From: Terrimicrobium sacchariphilum
GTDB taxonomy: Bacteria > Verrucomicrobiota > Verrucomicrobiia > Chthoniobacterales > Terrimicrobiaceae
Direction: 5' to 3'
DNA: 64,000 bases
NCBI RefSeq assembly: GCF_001613545.1
Contig: NZ_BDCO01000002.1
Coordinates: 1,488,001 to 1,552,000 of the forward strand
The notes under the pieces are model-generated. The model did not search any database. It was not told the DNA's origin and worked only from the letters and a program-made list of their open reading frames with translations. Positions 18,832 to 27,842 of the stretch are shown here, in pieces; within the stretch, counting starts at the first letter, position 1; every line of letters begins with the position of its first letter. The translations under genes were made by a program, and so were the position numbers.

Positions 18832-19572
18832 TCAGGGCGTTTTGGTAATGACGACGTCGTCGATGTTGATGCTGTCGGTGCGTCCACCGAGACCGAGAAC
18901 AAAGGCGTTGAAAGTCGTGGCGCTGGAATTCGCATCAACGCCCTGGGCGGATGGAACATTGTCGAGGGACCAGGCGATATGAACCCCGTCCGCCGCCTTT
19001 TCCAACGTGAAAGTGATGATGTGAGCCTCGGTACCAAAGGGTTTGGCGGTCCCGCCGAAGGCGACGATCGGCACCGGATCGGAGCCGCCCAGCATGGTCT
19101 TTTCACTCGTATTGGGGTCAAAGGAAATCGACGGTCCCTTTCCCGTGGCTGGGTCGATTGTCATCATATAACCCGAGCCATTGATCGTCTTTCCCTCATC
19201 CTCCACATTGTAGAGACCGAAGCGGAGGCCGGAGATGGCCGGCCCCTGCTCGGTGGGAAAACGGCAGCGGAACTTGACCTCGATCTTGTCGCCGACGTTC
19301 TCTAGCGAAACGGGTTCAAAGGTCGTGTAAACCGAGGCGTTTGGCGGGAAATGGATCTGCATGCTCTGGCCTGCGCCAAGTGCGGGATCAGCCACCAGAT
19401 CCACGCCGACCGCAGATCGCCCTCCCTGCCAGTTACCTGAGGATTCGACGGTTCCCGCTTTTTCCGATCCGGTGGCGTTGGCCTTGCTAAAGTCGTCTTG
19501 AAATACGGTGTTGGCCTGAAGCGCTGCGGAGCAGGTGAACAGCGCCGTAACACCGAAGAGGGATGGTTTCAT
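18832..19572 (-). CDS. Secreted beta-sandwich protein (LamG/concanavalin-like)
   Basis: A 246-residue protein with a signal peptide (FGVTALFTCSAALQA) and a mature opening VFQDDFSKANATG typical of concanavalin-like jelly-roll domains in Verrucomicrobia. It closes with INIDDVVITKT, the usual last strand of such domains. There is no PEP-CTERM tail or catalytic motif. It is 13 bases downstream of the 19586-20257 gene on the same strand, so it is probably the last gene of the Verru_Chthon operon and might be a cargo or surface component. Confidence 0.65.
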   Translation of the reverse strand: MKPSLFGVTALFTCSAALQANTVFQDDFSKANATGSEKAGTVESSGNWQGGRSAVGVDLVADPALGAGQSMQIHFPPNASVYTTFEPVSLENVGDKIEVKFRCRFPTEQGPAISGLRFGLYNVEDEGKTINGSGYMMTIDPATGKGPSISFDPNTSEKTMLGGSDPVPIVAFGGTAKPFGTEAHIITFTLEKAADGVHIAWSLDNVPSAQGVDANSSATTFNAFVLGLGGRTDSINIDDVVITKTP

Positions 19573-19585
19573 GGAGAGAGGGGTG

Positions 19586-20257
19586 CTATTGGCGCTTCGC
19601 GTCGGCGTCGATGCGATTCACGCGCTGCATGAGGCGGGCGAACCTGTCGTAGCGGCTTTGCATTGCCTCGGGAAGAGCCAGGGGAGCGGTGGGCGGGGCA
19701 GCGAAAGTGTAGCGCGTGTAGCTTGTGCCGTCATTGAGGGCGAAGGGCAGTTTGGACGTGATGTCGATCCACGCTTCTTTGCCGGACTGCGTGAAATAAT
19801 AGTAGGTGCCCTTTTCCACCGTGCGTGTGCCGGCGTAGTTCGACAGGCTCAGCCAGGAAAAGCCGGGAAACGCATTGAGAGACGAGGGTTCAAAACCGAC
19901 GTTGTCCATGAGGTCGCTGATGGCCACACGGCCATTCTCGCCTGTCGTGAAGAACAGGGTTCCCAGCATCCAGAGTTCCAGACTCTCGCCATTGGGGAAG
20001 GTTGACCGCTGGCGGCGGACTTCCTTGGTGCGCGTGGTCTGGATGATCGAGGGCTTGGGTGATTCCCCAGAGGCAGGGGGCCTGGAGTCGGTCTTTCCCT
20101 GGGTTGTGACGACAGTCCAGTCGGCGAACTCCGGGATCGGCGCGATGAATGGACTCGCGGGTGGTGGGACATCGATTCTGGCCTGCGCATGCCCGGGATG
20201 AGCAATAAGGCAGGATGCCAGGCTACAAAGAGTCAGAATACGGAATCCAAAGTTCAT
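19586..20257 (-). CDS. Secreted protein of unknown function after the Verru_Chthon A gene
   Basis: A 223-residue protein with a signal peptide (ILTLCSLASCLIAHPGHAQA) and a Pro-rich start (DVPPPASPFIAPIPEF). I recognise no family. Its ATG overlaps the stop of the cassette A gene by 4 bases, so it is translationally coupled to the pilin cassette. The middle part describes a compact globular domain (SLELWMLGTLFFTTGENGRVAISDL). A role in assembly or export with the cassette is inferred only from coupling. Confidence 0.7.
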   Translation of the reverse strand: MNFGFRILTLCSLASCLIAHPGHAQARIDVPPPASPFIAPIPEFADWTVVTTQGKTDSRPPASGESPKPSIIQTTRTKEVRRQRSTFPNGESLELWMLGTLFFTTGENGRVAISDLMDNVGFEPSSLNAFPGFSWLSLSNYAGTRTVEKGTYYYFTQSGKEAWIDITSKLPFALNDGTSYTRYTFAAPPTAPLALPEAMQSRYDRFARLMQRVNRIDADAKRQ

Positions 20258-23200
20258 TGATTAACCAACTCGAGTTGTTGATCGACGATTTCTCCGGTGA
20301 AGCGATCGATGGCGAGATGAAGCCAGAAGTGACGCTCACCCTCCACCGTAAACTGGTCCAGCGAGGTCGCATTCGGCCCGTAACGACCAGCCTGGGCAAA
20401 GATGTCGATGAGGAGATTCCAGGTGCGGACCTGGGTGACATCGGCCAGAGCCCGGGTGACGCCCTCGCGGCGGGCTTTAACCTTCTGCTCGTCGTTGGTG
20501 GAGAAATTGGCCGCGCCGAGCGACGCCACGATCTGGCTCACGATCTGGTCTTTGCTGTAGATCGCATTTGTCGCGGTCGACGCCACGATGCTGGACGCGA
20601 TGACATCGGCCTTGGCAAATGAAGAGAGGGTATTGATGTCGGGGATGGTGTTTTTCAACAAAGAGGAAAAGACCGCCGGATTGCGCGAGTTGATGCTCAC
20701 CTTTCCGACCGAGTAGGAGTTGGTCGTATTATCCACCGTGAAGAAATCAAGCAGGCTGGCATCCGCGCTCTTGTCGGAGAAGAAGTCGAGAGAGCGCCAG
20801 GCGTAATCCCGCGAGACATATCCCAGCTCCGCGACGCTGTAGTAGGGGCGGTTGAGGATGAATGGGCGGTCGGCCGTGCGGTCGGCCGAGGCGGCCCAGG
20901 GATCGCCCACCCAGCCATTGCCGTAAGCATTTTCGGTGAAGAGACCGCTGTCGGCGAGGCGCTGAACTCCGTCGGGGTCCTTGTAGCTGGCGAGGACCGG
21001 CTCGGTGCTTACCGCGGTGTTGACGTAATTTGTATTGTTGTTCCGGGCAATACCGGAGGGAAGCCACTGCCAGCCTACGGAGAAGATCTCCGGCGACTCC
21101 TGCGCGCCCTTCCAACCGTTGGGCATCCAGTATGGATCTGTCACAGAGGATTGGAGCGATCCCCGCAGATACGCATCCCAGGCCGCCTTGCTGTCTGTCG
21201 ACGTCTGGTGTTGGGTAAAGTTGAAGCGGATGGAGCGAGGGTCCTGAGCGTAATAGGAGTACCTTCGATAGTAGAAGATATTGTTATTCCCGTCGGCGAC
21301 GCCTGTATCCGGAGGGCTGAAGGGGACCGGGTCGGCGGCAGCGGCATTCGTCACTCCACTGACTCGGACGAAGCCGGGCCCCATGTATGCCGCGTATTGC
21401 AGGAAGGCCTTGGAATACTGTGTGGCGGGGTCATTCAGGCCGGCTTGATAGTTGTAGGCCACCCAGGCGCCGTTGGAGTTGAGATATTCGAGCCGGACGT
21501 TGAAAGGATCGGTTTTGTCAAACGACGGGCGAAACTGCAGGTTTTGCCATAAGCCAGCGTTAGGGTCCCCGACCGGCATGGTACGGGTGGGGTCGTAGGT
21601 AAAGTCGCGCAGCTTGAGGCCGCTATAGGTATTCCCGCGGACAGAGGGCATGCTTTGCCAGTCGGAGGCGGTTTTCAAATCCTGAGGATAGGTGACGTGG
21701 GGGTCGCGGAATCCGTATACTCCGTTCGTGCCGGAATCTTCCAGCTCCACAGTCGAGTCAAAGTAATTCGTATAGCCGGGCATGGCGGACCCGGCCGTGG
21801 TGGGCGTGGGATCGATCATGGTCGACATGTTGCCGTATTTGTTGCCGACAAGGGCCGAGCCCTGAACAACGATGCGCACCCGCGGACGGGAGGTTGTGTT
21901 GGTCGTGGCCTGATGAGGATTCCACAAGCTCAGCAGCAGGTAGTTGCCCATTACTCCCTGGGAGGCCTTGCCGCCGTAGATGGTGAAAAGGTTGAGATAG
22001 GGGAGATCATCCACACCGGCTGCCTGCCAGGGCGCTCCCGACTGGGTATACTCGACCACGACAGGGGCCGCGGAGCTTTCGTAGGAGGAAATGATGGATG
22101 CGCCAATACGGAAGATGTTGAAGGTCTTGAATGCCTGGTGCTTCGTGTAGAAGGCACGAGTGACCGTCGGGTTGCTGTCCAGACCGAGGGAACCCGTGAG
22201 GATCGCCGCCTGGAGGAGTTCAAAGAAGTTTGGCTCCCGGGGGGTGCTTTCCGCAGCGATCTGAGCCAGTGTCTTGATGGTGGTTTGTTCGGCAGTTCCG
22301 GTGGGACCCACGTATTTCCAGACCCCGGTGGTCTGGTCCCAGAGAAGGCCAAAGGCTGCTTGGATGCTTTGCGGTGTTCCGCCATTGGCGGGACCGTTGG
22401 GGGTGACCCACCTCAGACGATCCAGTGGGAAGCGGCGGGAGACCACTGGGTCGCCGGGCACGACATTGTAGGTGAACTTTGTTCCGTCCAGCTTGTACGA
22501 GGAGATGGTTCCTGTTTTGTCGAAGCGGACGAGAGGCGCAAAAGTATTGGTGGACGATGCGGTATTGGCCAGCAGCCCGTAGTTGATGGTACTGCCGGTC
22601 GGGGTGGTCGGGCGCCAGGACGGGGCGTTGAGTTCGCGACTGAAGACTGTGAGGTTCGTCAGGGAGTTGGTCGACAGCCCGGCGACATTGGCTTTGGCGG
22701 CGCGGATCAGATCCTGACGGCTGAGAAATGTCGTGTCTCCGGGATAGACGGAACCCGCGGAGTTGGTGCTGCGAAAGTTTGTGATCAGCGAGAGGTAGGT
22801 GCTGCCGCTGAGCGAGGACTCGGCATTTCTCCACTTCACGAGGGCATCGGCGTCGATGCCGAGCGCGCTCAGGTCCACACCCGCCAGAGTACCCTTGATT
22901 TTTTGCACATCGGCAGGGGTGAGCTTTCCACCGGGATATCCGGCAACGGTCACGTCGATCAGACCACCGACATCGTAGATGGCGTAGGCGAACCGACCGA
23001 TGGCGTAGTTGGTATTGGCCTGGCTCGGCGAGTTAAGTGCTGTGGCTCCGCTGAAGGTGCCGGCATTGGTGACTCCGCCGCGCGTGACGATCACCCAGCG
23101 GGGGGTGTCGTTATCCGTGGGGTAGCTCCCGAGGTAAGGGGCCTCCCAGCGGGCGCGTGCGACATAACGGCCATCAGCGGATTTTGTCGTGGAGCTGATG

Positions 23201-23622
23201 GACGAGGCGGTGAGGCCTTTCGCCGCGCCGTTCGTATAGGCCGAGGTGGTCGTGCTGACGCGCACGAGATTGGGCATGCTGGCGTTGGTGCCGACACGGC
23301 GGGGCTCGATGTTGCTCGCCGTGACATTGGTGAAGAGCGGCTTGTTGGTTGTCGAGGGTGGTTGACTGGGAAGGACCAGGCTCGGGGGCGCGTCGGCGGA
23401 CATTTCGTTGATGAGGTCGGCCGTGATGAGGCTCAGAGCACCCCGGGCGATCTCATCGGCATTGATTGACTGGCTGTAACTGGTCGAGGCCGTTCGCTCC
23501 AGGCGCATCGCAGTGACAAACGCGATCAGAATCAATGCGACAACGACGACCATCGACAGGACAACGACAAGGGCGATGCCCCGCTGGCGCAGGCGGGAGG
23601 GGGAACTACCGGAGAGGTACAT
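20254..23622 (-). CDS. Verru_Chthon cassette protein A (large GspK/PilX-like)
   Basis: About 1122 residues. A short basic leader RLRQRG precedes a hydrophobic helix IALVVVLSMVVVVALILIAFV, as in PilX/GspK-type minor pseudopilins, and a large Ser/Thr/Asn-rich extracellular region follows. Size, position and partners match what I recall as the Verru_Chthon cassette A family, seen in Verrucomicrobia and not functionally characterised. ATG 23622 gives a normal short leader; an in-frame start at 23658 would lengthen the overlap with the C gene. It probably forms the tip or a large surface component of a type II/IV-like pilus; this is inference. Confidence 0.82.
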   Translation of the reverse strand: MYLSGSSPSRLRQRGIALVVVLSMVVVVALILIAFVTAMRLERTASTSYSQSINADEIARGALSLITADLINEMSADAPPSLVLPSQPPSTTNKPLFTNVTASNIEPRRVGTNASMPNLVRVSTTTSAYTNGAAKGLTASSISSTTKSADGRYVARARWEAPYLGSYPTDNDTPRWVIVTRGGVTNAGTFSGATALNSPSQANTNYAIGRFAYAIYDVGGLIDVTVAGYPGGKLTPADVQKIKGTLAGVDLSALGIDADALVKWRNAESSLSGSTYLSLITNFRSTNSAGSVYPGDTTFLSRQDLIRAAKANVAGLSTNSLTNLTVFSRELNAPSWRPTTPTGSTINYGLLANTASSTNTFAPLVRFDKTGTISSYKLDGTKFTYNVVPGDPVVSRRFPLDRLRWVTPNGPANGGTPQSIQAAFGLLWDQTTGVWKYVGPTGTAEQTTIKTLAQIAAESTPREPNFFELLQAAILTGSLGLDSNPTVTRAFYTKHQAFKTFNIFRIGASIISSYESSAAPVVVEYTQSGAPWQAAGVDDLPYLNLFTIYGGKASQGVMGNYLLLSLWNPHQATTNTTSRPRVRIVVQGSALVGNKYGNMSTMIDPTPTTAGSAMPGYTNYFDSTVELEDSGTNGVYGFRDPHVTYPQDLKTASDWQSMPSVRGNTYSGLKLRDFTYDPTRTMPVGDPNAGLWQNLQFRPSFDKTDPFNVRLEYLNSNGAWVAYNYQAGLNDPATQYSKAFLQYAAYMGPGFVRVSGVTNAAAADPVPFSPPDTGVADGNNNIFYYRRYSYYAQDPRSIRFNFTQHQTSTDSKAAWDAYLRGSLQSSVTDPYWMPNGWKGAQESPEIFSVGWQWLPSGIARNNNTNYVNTAVSTEPVLASYKDPDGVQRLADSGLFTENAYGNGWVGDPWAASADRTADRPFILNRPYYSVAELGYVSRDYAWRSLDFFSDKSADASLLDFFTVDNTTNSYSVGKVSINSRNPAVFSSLLKNTIPDINTLSSFAKADVIASSIVASTATNAIYSKDQIVSQIVASLGAANFSTNDEQKVKARREGVTRALADVTQVRTWNLLIDIFAQAGRYGPNATSLDQFTVEGERHFWLHLAIDRFTGEIVDQQLELVNQ

Positions 23623-24373
23623 AACGCTCGAAGATTTTGATTCCGCGTCCCAGATCACGGGGATAGCTGTCCCAAGGCAGCTGGGAATCCATGTAGTGCT
23701 GCCAGTCGGCGCGAATGCTGTTCGTTCCGGAGACCTTGTCGTGGAGATCGGACTGGAGCTTCTGAAGCTGGGCGGCGGAGAGCTTTTCGAGGGTTCTCTG
23801 GTCGACCACGGCCAGGCCTACCGCAAAACCACGCAGACCATTGGTGACATTGTAGGTGGAGCTGAGCGACCCGTTGGTCCCGAGGAAGAGGACGCGGAAT
23901 CCCAAGACTCCCGAAACCGTGTCGCGTGCGACCGCATTAGCCGTCTCGGGAAGAGAATTGGTATTGCCGAAGGTAATGCCGGCGGTGTTGGCGAATGTGA
24001 CTGCATAATCCGCCCGCTGCAAGGTCGTGTCGGGCTGGAGACTGTAGGTCACCAGCGAGATGTCGCGCAGATTGGTTGCGCCCTTGGCGAACCCGGCGCG
24101 CTGGGTGTAAAGCGCGATATCGGAGTTGGGAAAGGAGCAGATGTCGCTGCGATAGACCCCCTTGCGGAGATCCTCGGAAAGGAGATCCAGGAGGACGCGC
24201 GACTTGGAGAAATTATCGACTCGCGCCTGGCCGCCGAGCCAGGTCGTATTCACGGTCGAGAACAACTGCCCCAGCATCAATGTCATCAAGGCCAGCACCG
24301 CGACGGCCACCAGCAACTCGATGAGGCTGAATCCTGCTGGACTAGCGGAGCGGCAGGTAGGTGAGCGTTTCAT
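23606..24373 (-). CDS. Verru_Chthon cassette protein C (prepilin-like)
   Basis: A 255-residue protein with a 14-residue leader and the classical prepilin site SPAGFSLIELLVAVAVLALM, cut by prepilin peptidase after Gly. The rest is a PilW/GspJ-like pseudopilin body (RVDNFSKSRVLLDLLSEDLRKG). It overlaps the B gene upstream by 32 bases and the A gene downstream by about 17 bases, so all are translated together. Confidence 0.83.
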   Translation of the reverse strand: MKRSPTCRSASPAGFSLIELLVAVAVLALMTLMLGQLFSTVNTTWLGGQARVDNFSKSRVLLDLLSEDLRKGVYRSDICSFPNSDIALYTQRAGFAKGATNLRDISLVTYSLQPDTTLQRADYAVTFANTAGITFGNTNSLPETANAVARDTVSGVLGFRVLFLGTNGSLSSTYNVTNGLRGFAVGLAVVDQRTLEKLSAAQLQKLQSDLHDKVSGTNSIRADWQHYMDSQLPWDSYPRDLGRGIKIFERYVPLR

Positions 24374-24827
24374 AACTGCCTTGGGAGTTGGCGCGGGCGG
24401 CCTGGGGCGGCCAGCTTAACGATAGGAAGATCTGGGAAGCGTAGGGTCCGGTGGTGGTGTTTGTACCGGCGGAACAGGTGATGCGATAGAGCGCATCTGC
24501 AACGTTGCTGGTGATGCGCCCGTCTTCTCCGACGTAGACATTGGATGAGGCAAAGGCGTTTCCGTAGGATTGTGACAACGCCGAGGCCGGAATGGCAAAA
24601 TTGGTATTGGTCAGGGACGAGGCTCGCTGGGCAATGAGGAGCGACGCCATGTTGGCGGCTTGCAGCCGGGCCTCGGACTCCCGGGCCGAGGTGAGGCCGA
24701 CCTGGAAGAGGCCGATCATCGCGACCAGGACAAAGGCGCAAATCCCGAGCGCGAGGACGACCTCGACAAGGGAAAATGCGGCATCAGTGTCACGGACGAT
24801 AGACGCGTGTTTGTCCGGTGAGGCCAT
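24342..24827 (-). CDS. Verru_Chthon cassette protein B (prepilin-like)
   Basis: About 161 residues. A leader ending in RDTDAA precedes the prepilin helix FSLVEVVLALGICAFVLVAM, with Glu at position +5 as in type IV pilins, so it resembles PilV/GspI minor pseudopilins. I chose ATG 24827 because it gives a leader of normal length; the open frame extends to 24935 but would overlap the D gene by nearly 150 bases. Its end overlaps the C gene. Confidence 0.8.
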   Translation of the reverse strand: MASPDKHASIVRDTDAAFSLVEVVLALGICAFVLVAMIGLFQVGLTSARESEARLQAANMASLLIAQRASSLTNTNFAIPASALSQSYGNAFASSNVYVGEDGRITSNVADALYRITCSAGTNTTTGPYASQIFLSLSWPPQAARANSQGSYETLTYLPLR

Positions 24828-25530
24828 TGATCCGAAGGACGGCAATGTTGTTTTGATCAGCGACTGATCCTCGCATCGAGCGGACTCCCATCTCGATGAT
24901 GTCGATCGGGCTGTCTGCCACCCTGGCTTCCCCATCTGGCAAAAATTGGATGACGCGATCGAAGCTCACATTGCTCGAGGTCCCCGGCAGGCGCACGGAG
25001 AAGGTTACGCTGCCATCGGCCGGGCTGTTGTCCGAGCCGATCAGCGGCTGAGCCGGCAGGTCGGAGATATTCTGGCGCGTGAAAGTGCCCGCCTCCTCGA
25101 GACGCACCTGCTTGAGCGTCTTTGGACGAATGAGGAGAGAAATGGTGTCGCTTGGCACCGTACCCTGAGCCGCCCAGGGAGAGGAGGGTTGCATCCCAGT
25201 CTTCGATGCCAGGAGGGCGACGTCGATGGAGGGTTCCCGGGGATCGTCGTTGTTTTCCCGCATGGCCACCCAGACGTACGTGCGCTGGGCCACGGCATAT
25301 TGGCGTGCCTGGGAGAGCAGTCCGGCGAGTTCGCTCAATGATCCGTTCAGGTTGTTGGAACGACTCAGCGAGGAAATGGCGGGCAGGCTGGCTCCGGCAA
25401 GGATGGCCACGATCGCCATCACGGTGAGCAACTCGATCAGCGTGAATGCCGCGCGTTTGCTTGTGGTCGACGTTGTGGGGAAACGGTTCATCGGTGATTG
25501 ATTTTCAGGGGGTGACATCTGCGGAATCAT
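24790..25530 (-). CDS. Verru_Chthon cassette protein D (prepilin-like)
   Basis: Up to 246 residues with the prepilin signal KRAAFTLIELLTVMAIVAIL, cut between Ala and Phe, and a GspH/FimT-like body (SLSELAGLLSQARQYAVAQRTYV). It is the first gene of the leftward cassette. Three in-frame ATGs (25530, 25518, 25491) are possible; 25491 gives the shortest leader, and no strong ribosome site decides between them. Upstream lies a 268-base AT-richer intergenic region facing the esterase gene at 25799, with no further gene seen in it. Confidence 0.82.
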   Translation of the reverse strand: MIPQMSPPENQSPMNRFPTTSTTSKRAAFTLIELLTVMAIVAILAGASLPAISSLSRSNNLNGSLSELAGLLSQARQYAVAQRTYVWVAMRENNDDPREPSIDVALLASKTGMQPSSPWAAQGTVPSDTISLLIRPKTLKQVRLEEAGTFTRQNISDLPAQPLIGSDNSPADGSVTFSVRLPGTSSNVSFDRVIQFLPDGEARVADSPIDIIEMGVRSMRGSVADQNNIAVLRINGLTGQTRVYRP

Positions 25531-25798
25531 CCGGGTCTGTCGTTTTGCTTTGTATATACACTAGGACCCGACTTTCGCGTTTCCATTCTTCTTAAATTCT
25601 AACGATAGAGCAGAGGGGAGATTCGTTTTTGAATGTACAGCACGGGGGGAGGAGAGGCCTGAGAGATCACGCCTTTGCAGCGGATTCAACTGAGCTTCAT
25701 GGGGGAGGGCTGGGTATACTATAGGGAGAATGTTCTTCCTATGGAAGGGGCTGTTTAAAGATACCTACGATGAAGCGGTTAACAATCTCCCTAATTTC

Positions 25799-27169
25799 AT
25801 GAAATCCCTCCGTTGTTGCGCAACTATTGCGTTGATTCTGATGTCCGGTCTGGCGGCCTCTCCCGAGGCACGAGCGGATGACGCAGTAGCTCTCTCGATC
25901 ATGCCCGACCATAAAGACGGACTGTATTCCTCGGGGGATACCGTCACGTGGACGATCGACCTGGCCGATCCGAAAGCCGACCGGACAAAGGTCGGTTTGC
26001 TCGATTACACGGTTAAAAAAGACGGAGACGGGGTGGTGACAAAGGGACAGATCGACCTGAGTAACGGACCTGCCACGGTCACGGGAAGCAGGACGGAGCC
26101 GGGTGCGTTGGTGCTCAACGTGACGAAACCGGGGGGCAATGGACTGCCGATCGGTGTCGGCGGAGGAATGTTCGATTGGCAAAAGGTGAGGCTTTCCCAG
26201 CCCGCCCCGGCGGATTTTGATCAATTCTGGGGAGACAAACTGAAAGAACTCGCCGCGGTGCCGGTGAATCCGGTGCTGCAAAAAGTGGACGTGCCCAACG
26301 CGGCGGGGACCGACTACTACAAGGTCACACTCGACAACATCCGGGGCACGCACGTCCAAGGGCAACTGGCCCGGCCGACGGCTGGGGAGAAATTTCCCGC
26401 GGTCCTAATCCTGCAATTCGCCGGAGTCTACCCCCTCAAGAAGGACGAGGTGACCAACAGGGCGGCCAAGGGCTGGCTCGCGCTCAACATCAGCGCCCAC
26501 GACCTCCCGATCGACGAGCCCGAGGACTTTTACAAACAGAAGAAGGACGGAGATCTGAAAAACTACGTCTACCTGGGTAGCGAGGATCGCGAGCAGTCCT
26601 ATTTTCTCCGCATGCTGCTTGGCTGTGTCCGTGCGGCGGAGTATCTCGCCTCGCGTCCCGATTGGGATGGAAAGACGCTCATTGTGACGGGAACCTCGCA
26701 GGGTGGGTTACAGGGCTTTGCCACCGCGGCACTGTTCCCCAAAGCCTCCGGGTTGATGGTCAACGTGCCGGCCGGTTGCGACGTCTATGGGCCAAAGGCT
26801 AATCCCGCCCGTGCCTTTGGCTGGCCGTACTGGCTTTCCAACTGGGGGCCGCGCGATCGCGATTTGAACAAGGTGAGCACGACCGCGGGATATTTTGACG
26901 CAGCCTATTTCGCCGAGCGGGTGAAATGCCCTTCTCTTGTCTCGGTGGGACTGATCGACGACACGTCGCGTCCATTTGGTGTCATTGCCGCGTTCAACGC
27001 AATCCAGGCTCCCAAGGAACTCATCCTCATGACGCGATCCAATCACCACGGCACGGGAGGAGCCCAGGGGCTTTACTTTGTGGAGAACGCGAACTGGCTG
27101 GCGGCCCTCCAGCAGGGCAGGCCGCTTCCGATTGCCGCAGAAGGGTTCCTGATCGATCCGTTTAAGTAA
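25799..27169 (+). CDS. Secreted acetylxylan esterase-like (CE7/AXE1) hydrolase, second copy
   Basis: About 456 residues; paralogue of the 17344-18738 protein with the same plan: signal peptide (CCATIALILMSGLAASPEARA), N-terminal beta-sandwich and AXE1-like alpha/beta hydrolase. The nucleophile elbow is GTSQGGLQG; the likely acid is in GLIDDTSRPFG and the His in SNHHGTGG. ATG 25799 places the signal peptide at the N-terminus, whereas the open frame reaches back to 25730. It converges with modB over 7 bases. It shares no operon with the other glycan genes. Confidence 0.8.
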   Translation: MKSLRCCATIALILMSGLAASPEARADDAVALSIMPDHKDGLYSSGDTVTWTIDLADPKADRTKVGLLDYTVKKDGDGVVTKGQIDLSNGPATVTGSRTEPGALVLNVTKPGGNGLPIGVGGGMFDWQKVRLSQPAPADFDQFWGDKLKELAAVPVNPVLQKVDVPNAAGTDYYKVTLDNIRGTHVQGQLARPTAGEKFPAVLILQFAGVYPLKKDEVTNRAAKGWLALNISAHDLPIDEPEDFYKQKKDGDLKNYVYLGSEDREQSYFLRMLLGCVRAAEYLASRPDWDGKTLIVTGTSQGGLQGFATAALFPKASGLMVNVPAGCDVYGPKANPARAFGWPYWLSNWGPRDRDLNKVSTTAGYFDAAYFAERVKCPSLVSVGLIDDTSRPFGVIAAFNAIQAPKELILMTRSNHHGTGGAQGLYFVENANWLAALQQGRPLPIAAEGFLIDPFK

Positions 27170-27176
27170 GGACGGA

Positions 27177-27842
27177 TTACCTGCGTAACGGCACTCTGGC
27201 AGATTGAGGGAGTCGGACAATGAAAAGGACGGCAACCGAGATCATCAGGGTCACGAGGGCGAGAAGGCCTGCCTGATAGATCTCGCCGCTCTCGACGTGA
27301 AAGAAGATCGCGAGCGGAATTGTCTGGGTGCGACCGGGAATGCTGCCTGCGAGCATGAGGGTCGCGCCAAACTCCCCCAGCGCCCGGACGAAGCTCAGGA
27401 TGGTGCCGACCAGAATGCCTGGCCACGCGAGGGCGAGCATCACGCGCCAGAGGAGTTGCCATTCGTTCATGCCATAGAGCCGCCCCACGTCGAGGAGTTC
27501 CGTGTCGATTTGCTGAAAGGCGGCGTAGGCCGACTGGTACATCAGTGGAAAAGACGCCACCACGGCGGTAATGACCGTGGCCTGCCAGGAGAAGATCACG
27601 TCGATGCCGATATCGGACAGCAATGTGCCGACGGGCGAGTTGCGACCGAAGAAGAGAAGCAAGGCGAGGCCGATCACTGTGGGCGGAAGCGCCAGCGGAA
27701 GGAGCAGCATGGCATCCACGAGGCCGACCCAATGACCTCGCGCCCCGAACCTCCAGCGTGCAGCAAGGATGCCGAGTATGAAAGTGATGACCGTCGCGGT
27801 CACAGTCGTCTTCAGGCTCAACCAGATCGGCGTGGTATCCAT
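27177..27842 (-). CDS. modB: Molybdate ABC transporter permease
   Basis: A 221-residue inner-membrane permease with five or six transmembrane segments. It carries the ModB/CysT-type cytoplasmic EAA loop, seen here as DVGRLYGMNEWQLLWRVMLALAWPGI, and the family signature RALGEFGATLMLAGSIPGRTQT. It pairs with ModA, whose stop overlaps its start by one base (TGATG). It is the last gene of the leftward operon: no ModC ATPase follows, and the next gene is convergent, so the ATPase must be encoded elsewhere. Confidence 0.93.
   Translation of the reverse strand: MDTTPIWLSLKTTVTATVITFILGILAARWRFGARGHWVGLVDAMLLLPLALPPTVIGLALLLFFGRNSPVGTLLSDIGIDVIFSWQATVITAVVASFPLMYQSAYAAFQQIDTELLDVGRLYGMNEWQLLWRVMLALAWPGILVGTILSFVRALGEFGATLMLAGSIPGRTQTIPLAIFFHVESGEIYQAGLLALVTLMISVAVLFIVRLPQSARVPLRR

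Noticed and set aside
21655-23469. A 604-codon plus-strand frame
   Set aside because: It is antisense to the cassette A gene, whose pilin-like N-terminus and overlaps with B/C are convincing. The plus-strand product is Gly/Arg/Val-rich without motifs.
25640-25720. A CTGAGAGATCACGCCTTTG stretch resembling a TPP riboswitch
   Set aside because: The conserved GAACCTGAT and following core are missing, and the downstream gene is an esterase, not a thiamine gene.
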